Assembly: GCA_950295325.1 (NCBI GenBank) | Contig: OX485808.1 | Location: 40,010,527-40,074,526 of the forward strand | Direction: 5' to 3' | Origin: Polytrichum commune | Taxonomy: Eukaryota > Streptophyta > Polytrichopsida > Polytrichales > Polytrichaceae | DNA: 64,000 nt | Shown: positions 12,180-25,942 of the stretch, piece after piece | Layout: each line of letters begins with the position of its first letter | Numbering within the stretch: position 1 is the stretch's first letter | Program-made: the position numbers and the translations under genes | Notes under the pieces: model-generated | What the model was told of the DNA's origin: nothing | The model's input: only the letters and a program-made list of their open reading frames with translations | Database searches by the model: none

Positions 12180-15100
12180 TCACTTGGAGCTTTCATCGTA
12201 TGCACGTAGATAGGATCCCGGCCACACAGTCACCCCGCGTTTAACATTATGAAGGGTGAGCTGGGGGGGCATGTCGTCCTCGACTGTGACAAATAGCGGG
12301 CATGTATCGTCGAATACACGCCCGACGTTCACTTTGATCATGCCCTCAGCAATATTCAACCCGTGGAATGGCTCCCCAGGGAACCCAGATACCGTGCAGC
12401 ATTCGGCAACTTTGGAATCAGGGTCATCGGGGTGGTACAGATCTACTAGCTCCCCTTTCGTCCATGTCCCCTGCGTGCATAAGCAACCCAAACATAGTCA
12501 ATGTTGGATTCAACTTGGATTGCTATTTGGACATATCCAATAGGTGGAGGAATGTAGTTGTAATTCTTACATAAATAGCTTTCTTTGGGGGGAGATTTGC
12601 CATGTTTGAGGCTACCTTTGCTGTTGGCTTGCATGCGCGGCCAGAAGACCTGACGGCGCCCCTTCCTCTCCCTCCTGCAATGTTCTGCGCACAAAAATAA
12701 ATGTGTCATCTCGAGTAGTTGCCAATTAAGAGTGCACACCAGTATCATAAACACCACATGTGCAACCCTCCCAGAATGTGTTGCACCAATTCAACAGTCT
12801 GGAAATTGGGTCGGCCCTGACCTTCATGAACATGCTTGCCCCCACTCCAGCTACGGACATCCGCGGGACTCTCACCTGCAAGTGTTTTCAGTGCTCAACC
12901 GTATTACTAGTGTTCTATGTACCGCTCAATGGTTTTATGGACTATGGGGATGGGTTGGTCACGGTGACAATTTGTGGACGACCCATGCTACCCATCTCGA
13001 CATACCTTTTTTGATGGAGCTGTGGTCATGCCCAATGCGGCTTCCCTGCCAGCTATTTTTCCTGCGTTCAATGCTGCCTCCTTTGCTATAGCTTTCCCTT
13101 GGGCGTTTGAGGGTGCTCTTTTCCTTGGTTTCTGTGTTGGCTTCAGCTTCGCGTGTGTTGGTGCAAAAACACCATCTGAACCGGGTGACTTAGAGCCGTG
13201 CCTCCTTTCCTCCAGCGTAGTTGCATCCTCGTCGTCCTCAGTGGATGAAGATGGCACATTGATGGGCACCATTGCTTGCACATGAATGATGCCACGCGGA
13301 GGGCTCCGTGGCCTAACTATCTCTTTGCTGCGGGTTTGAGATTGGTGCCGGGAGTTCGACCGTGTGCGCTCTGATACTTGCGGTCCAGCCTCGCAGCTCC
13401 CATTTCCCTTGTGCGATCCATGTTTTTTTGTGCATGGACTGAGTGAGCCACCTGGAACTTCCTTGCCTGTCTTCCCATTTGGTGTACTGGATGCGAGAGT
13501 CTTCTCTCCATCTTGCTTTGATTTCTGTTGGATTGCATCTTGAGTTTGTTTCCAGTTGATTATCAATGCGTCTGTCAGAGCTTTAACATTTGAGTTCAAC
13601 ACAGACATTTCTTGCAACAGAGCAGCAAAATCCACCCCCAACGACCCCTTGTCGAGCTTGTTCTCTTCAAGTGCTTCTAGGCGTGTCGCCACGCTTGCAG
13701 ACATATTCTGCACAAAGTGGTTCCACATTCAGGGACAAATACCTCCCTTTGCACATGTCCACACATGAATCTACCACATGCATTCACATACATAAACATG
13801 TCATTCCAGCAATGCACAACAACAATGACAATCCAACGCATGTTTTGTCCCCGTTTGTCTACGGGGAATTGAATGCCCCAAACAATCTGTCCACATCGCC
13901 ACATGGGAAGGTATGGATTGATTCACATAACAACATGTTGCATAGGCTACTGACCCAACTTCAACCTGCCCATTCATGTCCACACTTATGCTCTAACCCC
14001 ACCCTACTCAGAATTCACCTATACGAATTGGTTGCCTAAGAACACTACACTAACATATCTAAGAAGCCAACCTGCCCATACACATACACAGTTCTGCTCT
14101 ACACCCACACAATTCAGAATTCAACTAAACTAACAAGCTGCCCAAGAAGCCTACACTAACGTATCTAAGAAGCCAACCTGCCCATACACATACACAGTTA
14201 TGCTCTAAACCTACACACTTCAGAATTCACCTAAACTAACAAGCTGCCCAAGAAGCCTACGCTAACATATCCAAGAAGCCAACCTGCCCATTCATGTCCA
14301 CAGTTATGCTCTAAGCCCACCCAATTCAAAATTCACCTTAACTAACAACCTGCCCAAGAAGCCTATACTCACATATCCAAGGACCCCGTCTGCCCATTCA
14401 TGTCCATATTTATGCTCTAAGCCCACCCAAGTCAGAACTCAACTAAACTAACAAGTTGCCTAAGAAGCCCACACTCACATGTCCAAGGACCCAACCTGCC
14501 CATTCATGTCCACATTCATGCTCTAAGCCCACCCAAGTCAGAATTCACCTATACTAACAAGCTGCCTAAGAAGCCTACACTAACATATCTAAGAAGCCAA
14601 CCTTCCCATTCACATACACAGTTCTCCTCTCAACCCACCCACTTCAAAATTCACCAAAACTAACAAGCTGCCTAATAACACTACTGTAACATATCTAAGA
14701 AGCCAACCTGCCCATACACATACACAGTTCTGCTCTACACCCACACAATTCAGAATTCAACTAAACTAACAAGCTGCCCAAGAAGCCTACACTAACGTAT
14801 CTAAGAAGCCAACCTGCCCATACACATACACAGTTAGGCTCTAAACCTACACACTTCAGAATTCACCTAAACTAACAAGCTACCTAATAACACTACACTA
14901 ACATATCCAAGAAGGAAACCTGCCCATACACATACACAGTTAGGCTCTAAACCCACCCACTCCAGAATTCACCTTAACTAACAACCTGCCCAAGAAGCCT
15001 ATACTCACATATCCAAGGACCCCGCCTGCCCATTCATGTCCACATTTATGCTCTAAGCCCACCCAAGTCAGAATTCACCTATACTAACAAGCTGCCTAAA

Positions 15101-17708
15101 AAGCCTACACTAACATATCTAAGAAGCCAACCTGCCCATTCATGTCCACACTTATGCTCTAAGCCCACCCTATTCAGAATTCACCTTTACGAATTGGTAC
15201 CATGTGCATAACTAGGCCACGCACAACTCCCCATACTCGCACCAAATCGGGTGCCAACTAAACTGACTGCATACATCAGTTAAGGATACTAACCTATCAG
15301 ATCAAGCAAACCGTTCACTCGGGCTGCACAACCTGGCCACAACTCACACCAACACAGGTGGCAACTAAACTAACTGTACGCAACAGAATTGGACACTAAC
15401 CTTTGCAATTAATAAGTCAGCCCGCTCACACATGTGCATACCCAGGCCAGAACCCAGAAAACTCACACGACACCAGGTGGGAACTAAACGACTTGTCTGC
15501 ATGAGAAAAAGGACACTAATTAACCTATGCAATAAACCAACCCGCCAACAAATATGGAAATTTAAGTGACTAGCAAATTCTCCAAATTGGTGTCCTTTAG
15601 TTTGATTGAGGGCATTGCAATTGTTTCCTTCAGTATATATCACCCAACCAACGAACCAATACACAGTTCTGCCAATACACATGTTTTCTATATTGTTCCT
15701 GTCGATCCTGGCCTTGGGTTGTCTCTTTATGTGGCTGTTCATTCTGCAACGTTGGACATGCAGGTAGAAGACATATATTTTTGTAATCTGTTGTGTCAAA
15801 GCATTTGGAGCAAACTGGGATGACATAACAAGGAGTGGGTGTAAAGAACATGCCGATTTGTCCTCGACCATTGATGCATTGTGTGTGCCGATCTCTGCCA
15901 ATGTGGGGTCTCGCATCAAGTTTTTCCTCTGCGATTGCAATAATTGTACAACATGTTATAATATTTCTGCCAAATCACAAACCAGACACATGCAAAAAAA
16001 ATTGTGTTCATGGGATATGCAACATTGTTGAGGCATTGCAATACCAAGGAAGCTGTTGTACCAGCCTTCCCATATCTTCCGTGGTGGGAGAGTGTTTTAA
16101 CGCACCCCCTTGCAATTGTCATCTCCTGGATTCACCCACCTCCCCTCAGTGCAATGTGTCACATTGGGTGTGGAACACCATCCTAACCCTCATGTCATTT
16201 GTTGTTGTTCCTGCAAATAATGGAATTGCATAATAAAAAATGTAGCCCAAAATAAAATCGGATGTGCCTACCTTTGAGACCTTCTCAAATTCAGGTGACT
16301 GCCAATATGTCTTCAACCTCTCCCATACACGGGGCTCTTCTCTAGGGGGGCACTCGCGGTCTGGGTTCGTGATGTACAATTTATGTAAGCGTGACCTTTC
16401 AGCTTTCATGCATTTGGAGACAGCCTTCTTAAACCCGTAATCTGATATGGGGTGACCGGTGAACTCAAATTCAGAATTGACTTCTTCACGCAAACTGGCA
16501 TAGTCAATGGGATCCTGTGCCATAACCTTGATGATGGAAACATCAAGATATATTGTGCAGAGGGCCTTCAGCACCTCTAAAAACCTTGATCCATGTCTAC
16601 CAGTTTCATCTGGTTCCCCTACACTATTGCACTCAATCACATGAGGCTTGAGCCCCCTAGCCTTTCTGTCCACCTCCTCGGCCTCGTACACATGTTGTGC
16701 ATCTCGTCGTTGCTTTCTGGCGGATGAATTGCTCTTTGCAGCCTCGAAGGTGTGTGAGCTCTCTTCTGGACGTGCGGAATCGCGCATTGTGGCCTTCTCC
16801 TGGTTGAGAGACTCGCTCCTGGGAGCATTTTGGGGAGAAGTGGCTGCAAGGGGGGTTGGGACCTGCACACTAGCGGCAGCCACCAACATTTGTCCTGGAG
16901 CAGCCGTGGGGTATGACCCCACCAGATTGGGCGCCACAACCTGCAAGGGAGCAATGCCACCGCCACTGGGTTGGGAATTGGTATACCCATGATTCGGTCT
17001 TTCGTAACCACAATGTTCACCTTCGTCGTAGAAACCCCTCCGTTGCAATGGCTGCACTTGATATCCATCGCGATCCATGTACACATTTTCTCTCATATTG
17101 TCAAAATCCATAGGGTGCCGTCTTCGCGGAGGACCGGGCCTCCCAGCAGGTGGCCTTGTGGGGTGCGATGGGTACCCACTTGATGGAATGCGCGCAGAGG
17201 ACTGCCCACCTCTCCAGCCCCCACCACGATGAGCTGGATACCCAATACTATCATGCTCCCAATGTGCCGTATTCCAAGCCCCTTCTTGCCAATTTTGCGA
17301 GCGGGCACCTACAACATACCCACCTTCGTCATACTCTTGACTCTCATCTTGGCTCCAAGGCACATGTGGTTGACTCGCTGGATAGGGTTGTGCCCGGGTT
17401 TGTTGATGCACATTGGGGATATATGATTGATCCCCAATATTTGCATATGCCGGGTCCCCAATTGTCGCATCTGGTATGGACTCCCTGTAAGCAATTTGCC
17501 CCGTCGCTTGCCAGGGTGGACGCGAAGGTGGTCCCTGTGAGAGGTGGGGGTCTGGAGTCCATGTTTCCATACCACCTCCTTGTGCCTCGTGGGGCTGAGG
17601 CACTCTCTCAGCCCGTGCATGTTCTCGGTGCACAATTTGAGCACCTGCCCTTGCCCCGGTCTCGTGTGCATGCAAAACTTCCCCCCGTGAGCGTTTCTCC
17701 GGCGGTCC
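12180..17708 (-). CDS. CACTA second gene (ORF2/TNPA-like accessory protein) with Transposase_24-like domain
   Basis: Three exons are clear. 17708-16272 is bordered by TTTTGCAG and K|GTAGGC, 13707-13006 by TTTGTGCAG and AAG|GTATGT, and 12470-12180 ends at TGA. The first encodes a Pro/Gly/Arg-rich disordered stretch (about 330 residues) and then a Transposase_24-like segment with FKKAVSKCMKAERSRLHKLY and RLKTYWQSPEFEKVSK. The second holds LEALEENKLDKGS, a predicted coiled coil and a basic Ser-rich tail. The last has ECCTVSGFPGEPFHGLNI and VKRGVTVWPGSYLRA, matching the C-terminal block of plant CACTA ORF2 proteins. Exons in 15.4-16.2 kb (for example NLMRDPTLAEIGTHNA near 15.88 kb, Transposase_24-like) could not be phased. 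Such proteins are thought to bind subterminal repeats and help TNP2. Upstream exons probably exist because the first exon starts at an acceptor. Confidence 0.7.
13940..15560 (+). repeat. 106-bp repeat array within a probable ORF2 intron
   Basis: About fifteen direct copies, spaced 106 bp (for example CAGTTATGCTCTAA at 14195 and 14301, variant at 14407). The consensus includes CACAATTCAGAATTCACC, CTAAACTAACAAGCTGCC and CTAAGAAGCCAACCTGCCC. The right part (15200-15560) grades into the variant with CACACCA....AGGTGGCAACTAAAC. No gene is visible. Confidence 0.85.
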
Positions 17709-17759
17709 CTGCAAAAATGTTCAGGGCCAACAATGTGCAAATTACATCGGAAGAGGATA

Positions 17760-20700
17760 TTATCTCCTCCAATAAAACAACCCGCTAACACATGTGCACA
17801 ACTCAACCCATAATCACACCAATCCATCAGCCACATAAACTAACTGTATGCATCAAAAGATGACACTAACTTGTGCAACATGTGCATGTACACAATTATG
17901 CTCGAACCCACACCAATTCAGAAGGCATCTATACTAACTGTTTACATCAGAAAAACTATACCAACATATGCCCTAAACCACCTCTGCCCATACACGTACA
18001 CCCAAACTAATTGGTTGCCTAAGAAGCCTACACTCACATATCCAAGGACCCAGCCTGCCCATTCATGTCCACAGTTATGCTCTAAGCCCACCCAATTCAG
18101 AATTCACCTATACGAATTGGCTGCCTATTCACCCCACACTAACATATCTAAGAAGCCAACCTGCCAGTTATGCTCTAAACCTACATAATTCAGAATTCAA
18201 CTAAACTAACAAGCTGCCTAAGAAGCCTACACTAACATATCCAAGGACCCAACCTGCCCATACACATACACATCTATGCTCTAAACCTACACAATTCAGA
18301 ATTCAGCCAAACTAACAAGCTGCCTAAGAAGACTGCACTCACATATACAAGGACCCAACCTGCCCATACACATACACATTTATGCTCTAAACCTACACAA
18401 TTCAGAATTCAGCCAAACTAACAAGCTGCCTAAGAAGACTGCACTCACGTATACAAGGACCCAACCTACCCAGACACATACACAGTTAACCCTAAAACCT
18501 ACACAATTCAGAATTCACCTATACGAATTGGCGGCCTAAGAAGCCCACACTAACATATCTAAGAAGCCAATTTGCCCATACACATACACAGTTCTCCTCT
18601 AAACCTACACAATTCAGATTTAAGCCAAGCTAAGTGGCTGCATAAGAAGACTAGACTAACATATCTAAGCAGCCAACCTGCCCATTCATGCACACAATTA
18701 TGCTCTAAACTTGCCCTATTCAGAATTCAACTAAACTAACTGTATGCAACACAAGACTACACTAACATATCTAAGAAGCCAACCTGCCCATACACATACA
18801 CAGTTATGCTCTACACCCACCCAATTCAGAATTCACCTATACTAACAAGCTGCCTAAGGAGAGTAAACTGACATATCCAAGGACCCAGCCTGCCCAAACA
18901 CATACACAGTTATGCTCTAAGCCCACCCAAGTCAGACTTCACCTATACTAACAAGCTGCCTAAGAAGCCTACACTAACATATCCAAGAAGCCAACCTCCC
19001 CATGCACATACACAGTTATGCTCTAAACTTGCCCAATTCAGAATTCACCTATACTAACAAGCTGCCTAATAACACTACACTAACATATCCAAGAAGCCAA
19101 CCTGCCCATACACATACACAGTTATGCTCTACACCCACCCAATTCAGAATTCAACTAAACTAACAAGCTGCCTAATAACACTACACTAACATATCTAAGA
19201 AGCCAACCTGCCCATACACATACACCATTATGCTCTACACCTACACAATTCAGAATTCAACTAAACTAACAAGCTGCCTAATAACACTACACTAACATAT
19301 CTAAGAAGCCAACCTGCCCATGCACATACACATTTATGCGAAAAAACCTACACAATTCAGAATTCACCCAACCTGCCCATACACATACACCATTATGCTC
19401 TACGCCTACACAATTCAGAATTCAACTAAACTAACAAGCTGCCTATGAAGCTTACACTCACATATCCAAGGACCCAGCCTGCCCATACACATACACATTT
19501 ATGTGAAAAACCTACACAATTCAGAATTCACCCAACCTGCCCATACACATACACCATTATGCTCTACACCTACACAATTCAGAATTCAACTAAACTAACA
19601 AGCTGCCTAATAACACTACACTAACATATCTAAGAAGCCAACCTGCCCATACACATACACCATTATGCTCTACACCTACACAATTCAGATTTAAGCCAAG
19701 CTAAGTGGCTGCATAAGAAGACTAGACTAACATATCTAAGCAGCCAACCTGCCCATTCATGCACACAATTATGCTCTAAACTTGCCCTATTCAGAATTCA
19801 ACTAAACTAACTGTATGCAACACAAGACTACACTAACATATCTAAGAAGCCAACCTGCCCATACACATACACAGTTATGCTCTACACCCACCCAATTCAG
19901 AATTCAACTAAACTAACAAGCTACCTAATAACACTACACTAACATATCTAAGAAGTCAACCTGCCCTTACACATACACCATTATGCTCTAAACTTGCCCA
20001 ATTCAGAATTCACCTATACTAACAAGCTGCCTAAGGAGAGTAAACTAACATATCCAAGGACCCAGCCTGCCCAAACACATACACAGTTATGCTCTAAGCC
20101 CACCCAAGTCAGAATTCACCTATACTAACAAGCTGCCTAAGAAGCCTACACTAACATATCCAAGAAGCCAACCTCCCCATGCACATACACAGTTATGCTC
20201 TAAACCTACACAATTCAGAATTCAACTAAACTAACAAGCTGCCTAATAACACTACACTAACATATCCAAGAAGCCAACCTGCCCATACACATACACAGTT
20301 ATGCTCTACACCTACACAATTCAGAATTCAACTAAACTAACAAGCTGCCTAATAACACTACACTAACATATCTAAGAAGCCAACCTGCCCATGCACATAC
20401 ACATTTATGTGAAAAAACCTACACAATTCAGAATTCACCCAACCTGCCCATACACATACACCATTATGCTCTACGCCTACACAATTCAGAATTCAACTAA
20501 ACTAACAAGTTGCCTATGAAGCTTACACTCACATATCCAAGGACCCAGCCTGCCCATACACATACACATTTATGCGAAAAAACCTACACAATTCAGAATT
20601 CACCCAACCTGCCCATACACATACACCATTATGCTCTACGCCTACACAATTCAGAATTCAACTAAACTAACAAGCTGCCTATGAAGCTTACACTCACATA

Positions 20701-22660
20701 TCCAAGGACCCAGCTTGCCCATACACATACACATTTATGCGAAAAAACCTACACAATTCAGAATTCACCCAACCTGCCCATACACATACACCATTATGCT
20801 CTACGCCTACACAATTCAGAATTCAACTAAACTAACAAGCTGCCTATGAAGCTTACACTCACATATCCAAGGACCCAGCCTGCCCATACACATACACATT
20901 TATGTGAAAAAACCTACACAATTCAGAATTCACCCAAATTAATTGTATGCATCACAAGACTACACTAACATATCCAGGAAGCCAACCTGCCCATACACAT
21001 ACACAGTTAACCCTAAAACCTACACAATTCAGAATTCACCCAAACTAACTGTATGCATCACAAGACTACACTAACATATCCAGGAAGCCAACCTGCCCAT
21101 TCATGCACACAATTATGCTCTAAGCCTACACAATTCAGAATTCACCCAAACTAACCGTATGCATCACAAGACTAGACTAACATATCCAGGAAGCCAACCT
21201 GCCCATTCATGCACACAATTATGCTCAAAACTTGCCCAATTCAGAATTCACCTAACTAACCGTATGCATCAGAAGACTAGACTCACATAACCCTTAACCC
21301 AACCTGCCCATTCATGTACACAGTTATGCCCTAAACTTGCCCAATTCAGAATTCAGCCAAACTAACTGTATGCATCAGAAGACTAGACTCACATAACCCT
21401 AAACCCAGCCTGCCCATGCATGTACACAGTTATGCTCTAAGCCCACCCAATTCAGAATTCACCTATACTAATTGGTTGCCCAAGAACACTACACTAACAT
21501 ATCTTAGAAGCCAATCTGCACATACACATACACAGTTCTCCTCTAAACTTGCACAATTCGGAATTCACCCAAACTAAGTGGCTGCATAAGAAGCCTAGAC
21601 TCACATATCCAAGGACCCAGCATGCCCATACACATACACATTTATGCGAAAAACCTACACAATTCAGAATTCATCCTAACTAACAAGCTGCCTAAGAAGA
21701 CTACACTCACATACACAAGGACCCTAAACCTGTCCATACACATACACAGTAAACCCTAAAACCCACACAATTCAGAATTCACCTAAACTAACTGTATGCA
21801 TCACAAGACTACACTAACATATATTAGAAGCCAACCTGCCCATTCATGTACATAGTTATGCTCTAAGCCCACCCGATTCAGAATTCACCTATACTAATTG
21901 TATGCATCAGAAGACTAGACTCACATAACCCTAAACCCAACCTGCCCATTCATGTACACAATTATGCTCTAAACTTGCCCAATCAGAATTCAGCCAAACT
22001 AATGTATTCATCAGAAGACTAGACACACATAACCCTAAACCCAACCTGCCCATTCATGTACACAATTATGCTCTAAACTTGCCCAATCAGAATTCAGCCA
22101 AACTAATGTATTCATCAGAAGACTAGACACACATAACCCTAAACCCAACCTGCCCATTCATGTACACAGTTATGCTCTAAACTTGCCCAATTCAGAATTC
22201 ACCTATACTAATTGGTTGCCCAAGAACACTACACTAACATATCTTAGAAGCCAATCTGCACATACACATACACAGTTCTCCTCCAAACTTGCACAATTCC
22301 GAATGTGATCGATTTAAAATCTGGATTCAACATAACACCCTGCCAATACATGTAGAAATTTCCACACAGAGTCCACACCGAATCAGAATGCAACTACACC
22401 CACTATAGGTATTGGAAGTGGATGCTGACTTATGCCCTAAACCCTACAGAAACATGTACAAAACCCTTCTCAAAATCCACACCAAATCATAGCGCAAGTA
22501 TGCAACCCTACAACCAGAATATGGGAGTCCACACCGAATCACAATGCAACTACACCCACTATAGGTATTAGAAAAGGATGTTGCCTTATGCCCTAAACCC
22601 TACAGATACATGTACATAACCTTGCTCAACATCCACACCAAACCATAGCGCAAGTATGCA
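17760..22660 (+). repeat. large 106-bp repeat array with higher-order structure
   Basis: Roughly 4.9 kb of direct repeats of the same family as at 14-15.5 kb, interrupting the minus-strand gene between exon-like frames at 17708 and 22811. Higher-order units are visible: a 165-bp compound unit starts GCCTATGAAGCTTACACTC at 20512, 20677 and 20842, and a block beginning with AAGCCAAGCTAAGTGGCTGC near 18.61 kb recurs near 19.69 kb, about 1.07 kb apart. The 21.2-22.2 kb part contains AACCCTAAACCC, which is telomere-like by chance or descent. No open frame longer than about 100 codons is supported here. Confidence 0.88.
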
Positions 22661-22810
22661 ACCCTAAAATCAGACTATAGAAGAGCGCAACAAATTCCCA
22701 CAAAGCATACTCACTGGCCCATCCACCAACACCCCAAACCTGAACGTAACCAACAATGACAGGTGGCCCATTTCCAAGTATTTGAAAGAGATGCACATCC
22801 AGGTTGGTAC

Positions 22811-23099
22811 CTTTGTTGGCGATGTTGCATTTGGGCGTTTGCGAGTATCCGTGGTTGTGTCCCCAGCAGGATTTGTGGCGGAGTTTCCAACCCCACCATG
22901 CAATTGGTCATCCCCTGCACCGTATTGCGACGATGCACATGCGCTTTTTTGTGTGTTGTCCACCACATTATCTGTGGCATCTGCCATTTTTGTGTTTTCT
23001 GGTCGAGCAAGTCTCAAACTTCGCCGCAGGGGTGAATGGGAAGTGCGCAGGGATTTAGTATTCGGCTTCTTCTTTGTCAGGCCAACCGGCACACCAAAT
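22811..23099 (-). CDS. probable 5' exon of the CACTA second gene
   Basis: The frame opens after an acceptor (AATTGCAG|A) and ends at AAG|GTACCA. It encodes a basic N-part (TKKKPNTKSLRTSHSPLRR followed by SLRLARP) and a Ser/Thr/Asn-rich stretch ending DTRKRPNATSPTK. Its 3' border is in phase 0, as is the acceptor of the exon at 17708, so a direct join across the repeat array is possible. Basic RRSxRL motifs are common in N-terminal parts of plant transposon ORF2 proteins. This is a prediction; I have no transcript support. Confidence 0.45.
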
Positions 23100-24379
23100 C
23101 TGCAATTCCACCAGTCATGTGCATATCAGAACATTGAGGATGAACTAGCAATTTGAGTAAACCCCACTCTACAAAGTGGCGGACATTGTCGACCACAATG
23201 TCCTCATGTCCTCATGGACAATGTTTGATTAGGCATAGCCACCTCCAAACCTGTGCAGAATTTTCTGCCAAACTGGAACCCCAATCTGTCTCCGAACTCT
23301 GCGTGTGTGGAATGGCCGGCCATACCACGTTCCAGACAGACCAGAAACCCTTAACTTGGCACTACGAGTTGTTGACCACACTGCAACTCCAATCAATTGA
23401 AACAGAACTACCCCCACGACACGGCCCACATACGACTAATATGTAATGGTTACATATTGTTCTAACAACCAGTGTAGAGGCCAAGGAGGAAGGCACATGT
23501 GCAGGAGTAAGGTGGTATTAGGTAGAGAGCAATATTCAACAGGGACCAGGGTGGTAAATGTGTTTGGTATTGTGCAACATTCGGGATATCAAGAGCAAAA
23601 CACTGTGATCCAATAGCAAACATCCAAGGATGGCCACATAATAGCTTGTATAAACCTGCACCCAAAATTTAAATATGACCAATATTGTGCCGTGTGGAAA
23701 TGTGGAAGTAAATTTTGATGTTTTCTACGAGTTCCCTTGGGATGCCACCTACATCAACCCAATAGATGTTAGGTGACAAGATTTTCACAACATTTGGCCT
23801 TGCCCGGACGGTCAATAGTTTGGTACAAAGGACGGTAAGGCATAGCTTACTTTTGGTATTACCTGAAAGTTCAAAACCTTTGTTGCTATAAAGGGTTCTA
23901 TGGAAGGCAATGCACGTCTGCAGCTACCTTTGCAAGGATGAAGTTTAGTAACAAATGAAGACAACATATGCATTATGTATGGTGCCTTACAAGGCAGGGG
24001 CCAGGATGCGGTTCTTGGATGAACGACGACATGCTCCATCCGCAGCACGTGGACAATAAGATGAAGGAAAAAAACCACTTTCCAAGGTTTGTATTGCAAT
24101 ACGAAGGAAAAAAAAACAAGCGGAGGCTCCAACGCCCAAGCCGCGTCCCCCTTCAGAAGGGTTGGGGACAGGAGCGATGCTACAATTCACATTGGAACCA
24201 CCTAAAGCTCAAGCAGTAGTATGAAAGGTCCATTGAAGATATCAAAATATCACAACCATTCGCTAGCCGCTGAATGTGCACTACTCCGTGCAGGCAAGCA
24301 AGGCAGTTCATGGCCGGAGTGCATTAAATTAACAATATGTGCGCCGAGACACTGAAAGATGGAAGCCTCATGCGATGCA

Positions 24380-25030
24380 TTATTCTGGAAACTTGGGAAC
24401 AGGTGGGGTCATGTGTGTCACTTCTGGGCAGCATTTGGTGACTGCACAAAGTTGGGCTTGCATTGATCTGTAGAAGGTATGCAACATTGGGTGTTTGGTC
24501 TTCAAACAACATTCTCTTCCTGTGCGCACAATAACTCGATGCAAGTTTTCCCACAAAACATAGGGCATGTCTACCTCCTTTCCTGCTAGTACAGCGACTG
24601 GCACGTGATGGAACCCTCTTTGTTTGTAAAGGAGGTTGGCATGAGTGTAGGCATGTCTGGGTTTTTTGCCAAAATCTGGGTGAATTTCGTGGTTTCTCCA
24701 AGAAAATTTATCGTAGACCAACAAAGGGGCTATGGCAGACTGAAGGCTTGGCATTACAGCGGGAACAACAACTAGTGCCCCAGAGGAGGAAGGGCCAATC
24801 CTTGGCTGAGTAGGGCGAAGAGTTTTCACTGGGTCCATCCTGGAAGACCCCAATGAAAATGGGTAGCCAATGCAATCCAACATCTCTTCAACCACCATAG
24901 AAGCTTCATACTCATGCAACAGTGCCTGCATGGCTTTCAATTGGGTGTGGAGCTTTTTGTTAACATGCGCCAGCTCACGCCCAACCGCGACCAACTCACG
25001 CTCAAGCTCATCACCCTCCAATGTTGACAT
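24380..25030 (-). CDS. coiled-coil open frame of unknown function in the CACTA element
   Basis: An ATG at 25030 opens 216 codons. Residues 1-45 (GDELERELVAVGRELAHVNKK then LHTQLKAMQALLHEYEAS) form a likely coiled coil. The remainder includes RPTQPRIGPSSSGALVVVP and NLHRVIVRTGRECC and is unfamiliar. The frame is also open for six codons upstream to a possible acceptor (TTTTGTAG). It may be an exon of the same minus-strand transcript or a separate small gene of the transposon; its stop does not coincide with a good donor site. Function unknown. Confidence 0.35.
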   Translation of the reverse strand: MSTLEGDELERELVAVGRELAHVNKKLHTQLKAMQALLHEYEASMVVEEMLDCIGYPFSLGSSRMDPVKTLRPTQPRIGPSSSGALVVVPAVMPSLQSAIAPLLVYDKFSWRNHEIHPDFGKKPRHAYTHANLLYKQRGFHHVPVAVLAGKEVDMPYVLWENLHRVIVRTGRECCLKTKHPMLHTFYRSMQAQLCAVTKCCPEVTHMTPPVPKFPE

Positions 25031-25390
25031 TCCAATGTCAACAAGTAACTACAAAACAGACTTAGGAAGTGTGCAATGAATCTCATCCATAAACCCAAAA
25101 GCCAAAATGTGTTGCTTCCAAATGAGACCCTAAACCTCGACCTCACTCACAAACAATCCAACCTTTTGGGTGTTGAGCACCAGGATGGGCGGCTCCAACA
25201 TTGCTTCTCTCTTTAAACTTGGCGAACTTAGGTTTTCAAAATGAATAGGTTAGAAGATTTAGGGTTTGGATGGGCACAATGGCAGGTGTGACTGTGTGGG
25301 CAACCACCAACTCCAGACCACTCCCACAGTTGAAGGCAACGGACCCAAATATGCCCCAACTAAAAAATGGAATTATAACCCAACTTACAT

Positions 25391-25942
25391 GACAGATTTT
25401 TGTTGCAATAGGAGCTGAAATCGTTTGTGGACCTTCGCTACTTGACGATCACGCTGGGCCTCGTAGCTTTCCTCCCCTCCCACAATCCCCCCCTTCTCCC
25501 TACTACTAGCCCCTTCCTGCATGTCCCAGCTCCTTCCTCCCTCTCCGTAGTTCCCGCTCTGTGTTGCCTCCTCCTCGTACTTGCTCCCCTCAGGTGATGA
25601 GGACCTCGTGCCTGCCGCGGCAACCAAGCTGTCTGCACATGGCGACCTTCGATCAGTGTTGATGTCCAGCAACAGACGCTTATGTCGGCCTGCTGCTCCC
25701 TGCTCCACGCCGCCTGCGCTCTCCCTTACTCCGACCTTTTTCCTATTTCTGCCGTGTTGGCTACCACTTCCACCCGCCTTCTCCCTACCTCTCCCTTCAG
25801 CCTCCTCTCTCCCGACCCCCCTACTCTTGCATTGCACTGCCGACTCTAGAGTCCATCGAACTATGCTGAAGCCAGATCCCCCTTTCAAAATGGGTTGACA
25901 GTCCATTAGCAAACCAGCGAGCGTAGCCAAACTAGCCATACC
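25391..25942 (-). CDS. Gly/Arg/Glu-rich frame, possible first exon of the CACTA second gene
   Basis: An ATG at 25942 leads a low-complexity frame rich in Gly, Arg, Glu and Ser (REEAEGRGREKAGGSGSQHG, later GGEESYEAQRDRQVAKVHKR), ending in a donor-like CAT|GTAAGTT at 25391. The donor phase (two bases carried) is compatible with the exon at 23099-22811, which starts with one base. If right, the minus-strand gene begins within about 1 kb of the plus-strand transposase start. The CT-rich plus strand alone could also create such a frame, so confidence is low. Confidence 0.35.

Noticed and set aside
21280..22160. Chromosome end (telomere)
   Set aside because: Telomere-like words occur once per ~106-bp unit and are never in uninterrupted tandem.
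13940..22660. CRISPR array or centromeric satellite
   Set aside because: Repeats are contiguous without unique spacers, the sequence is eukaryotic, and the arrays lie within a bounded transposon.
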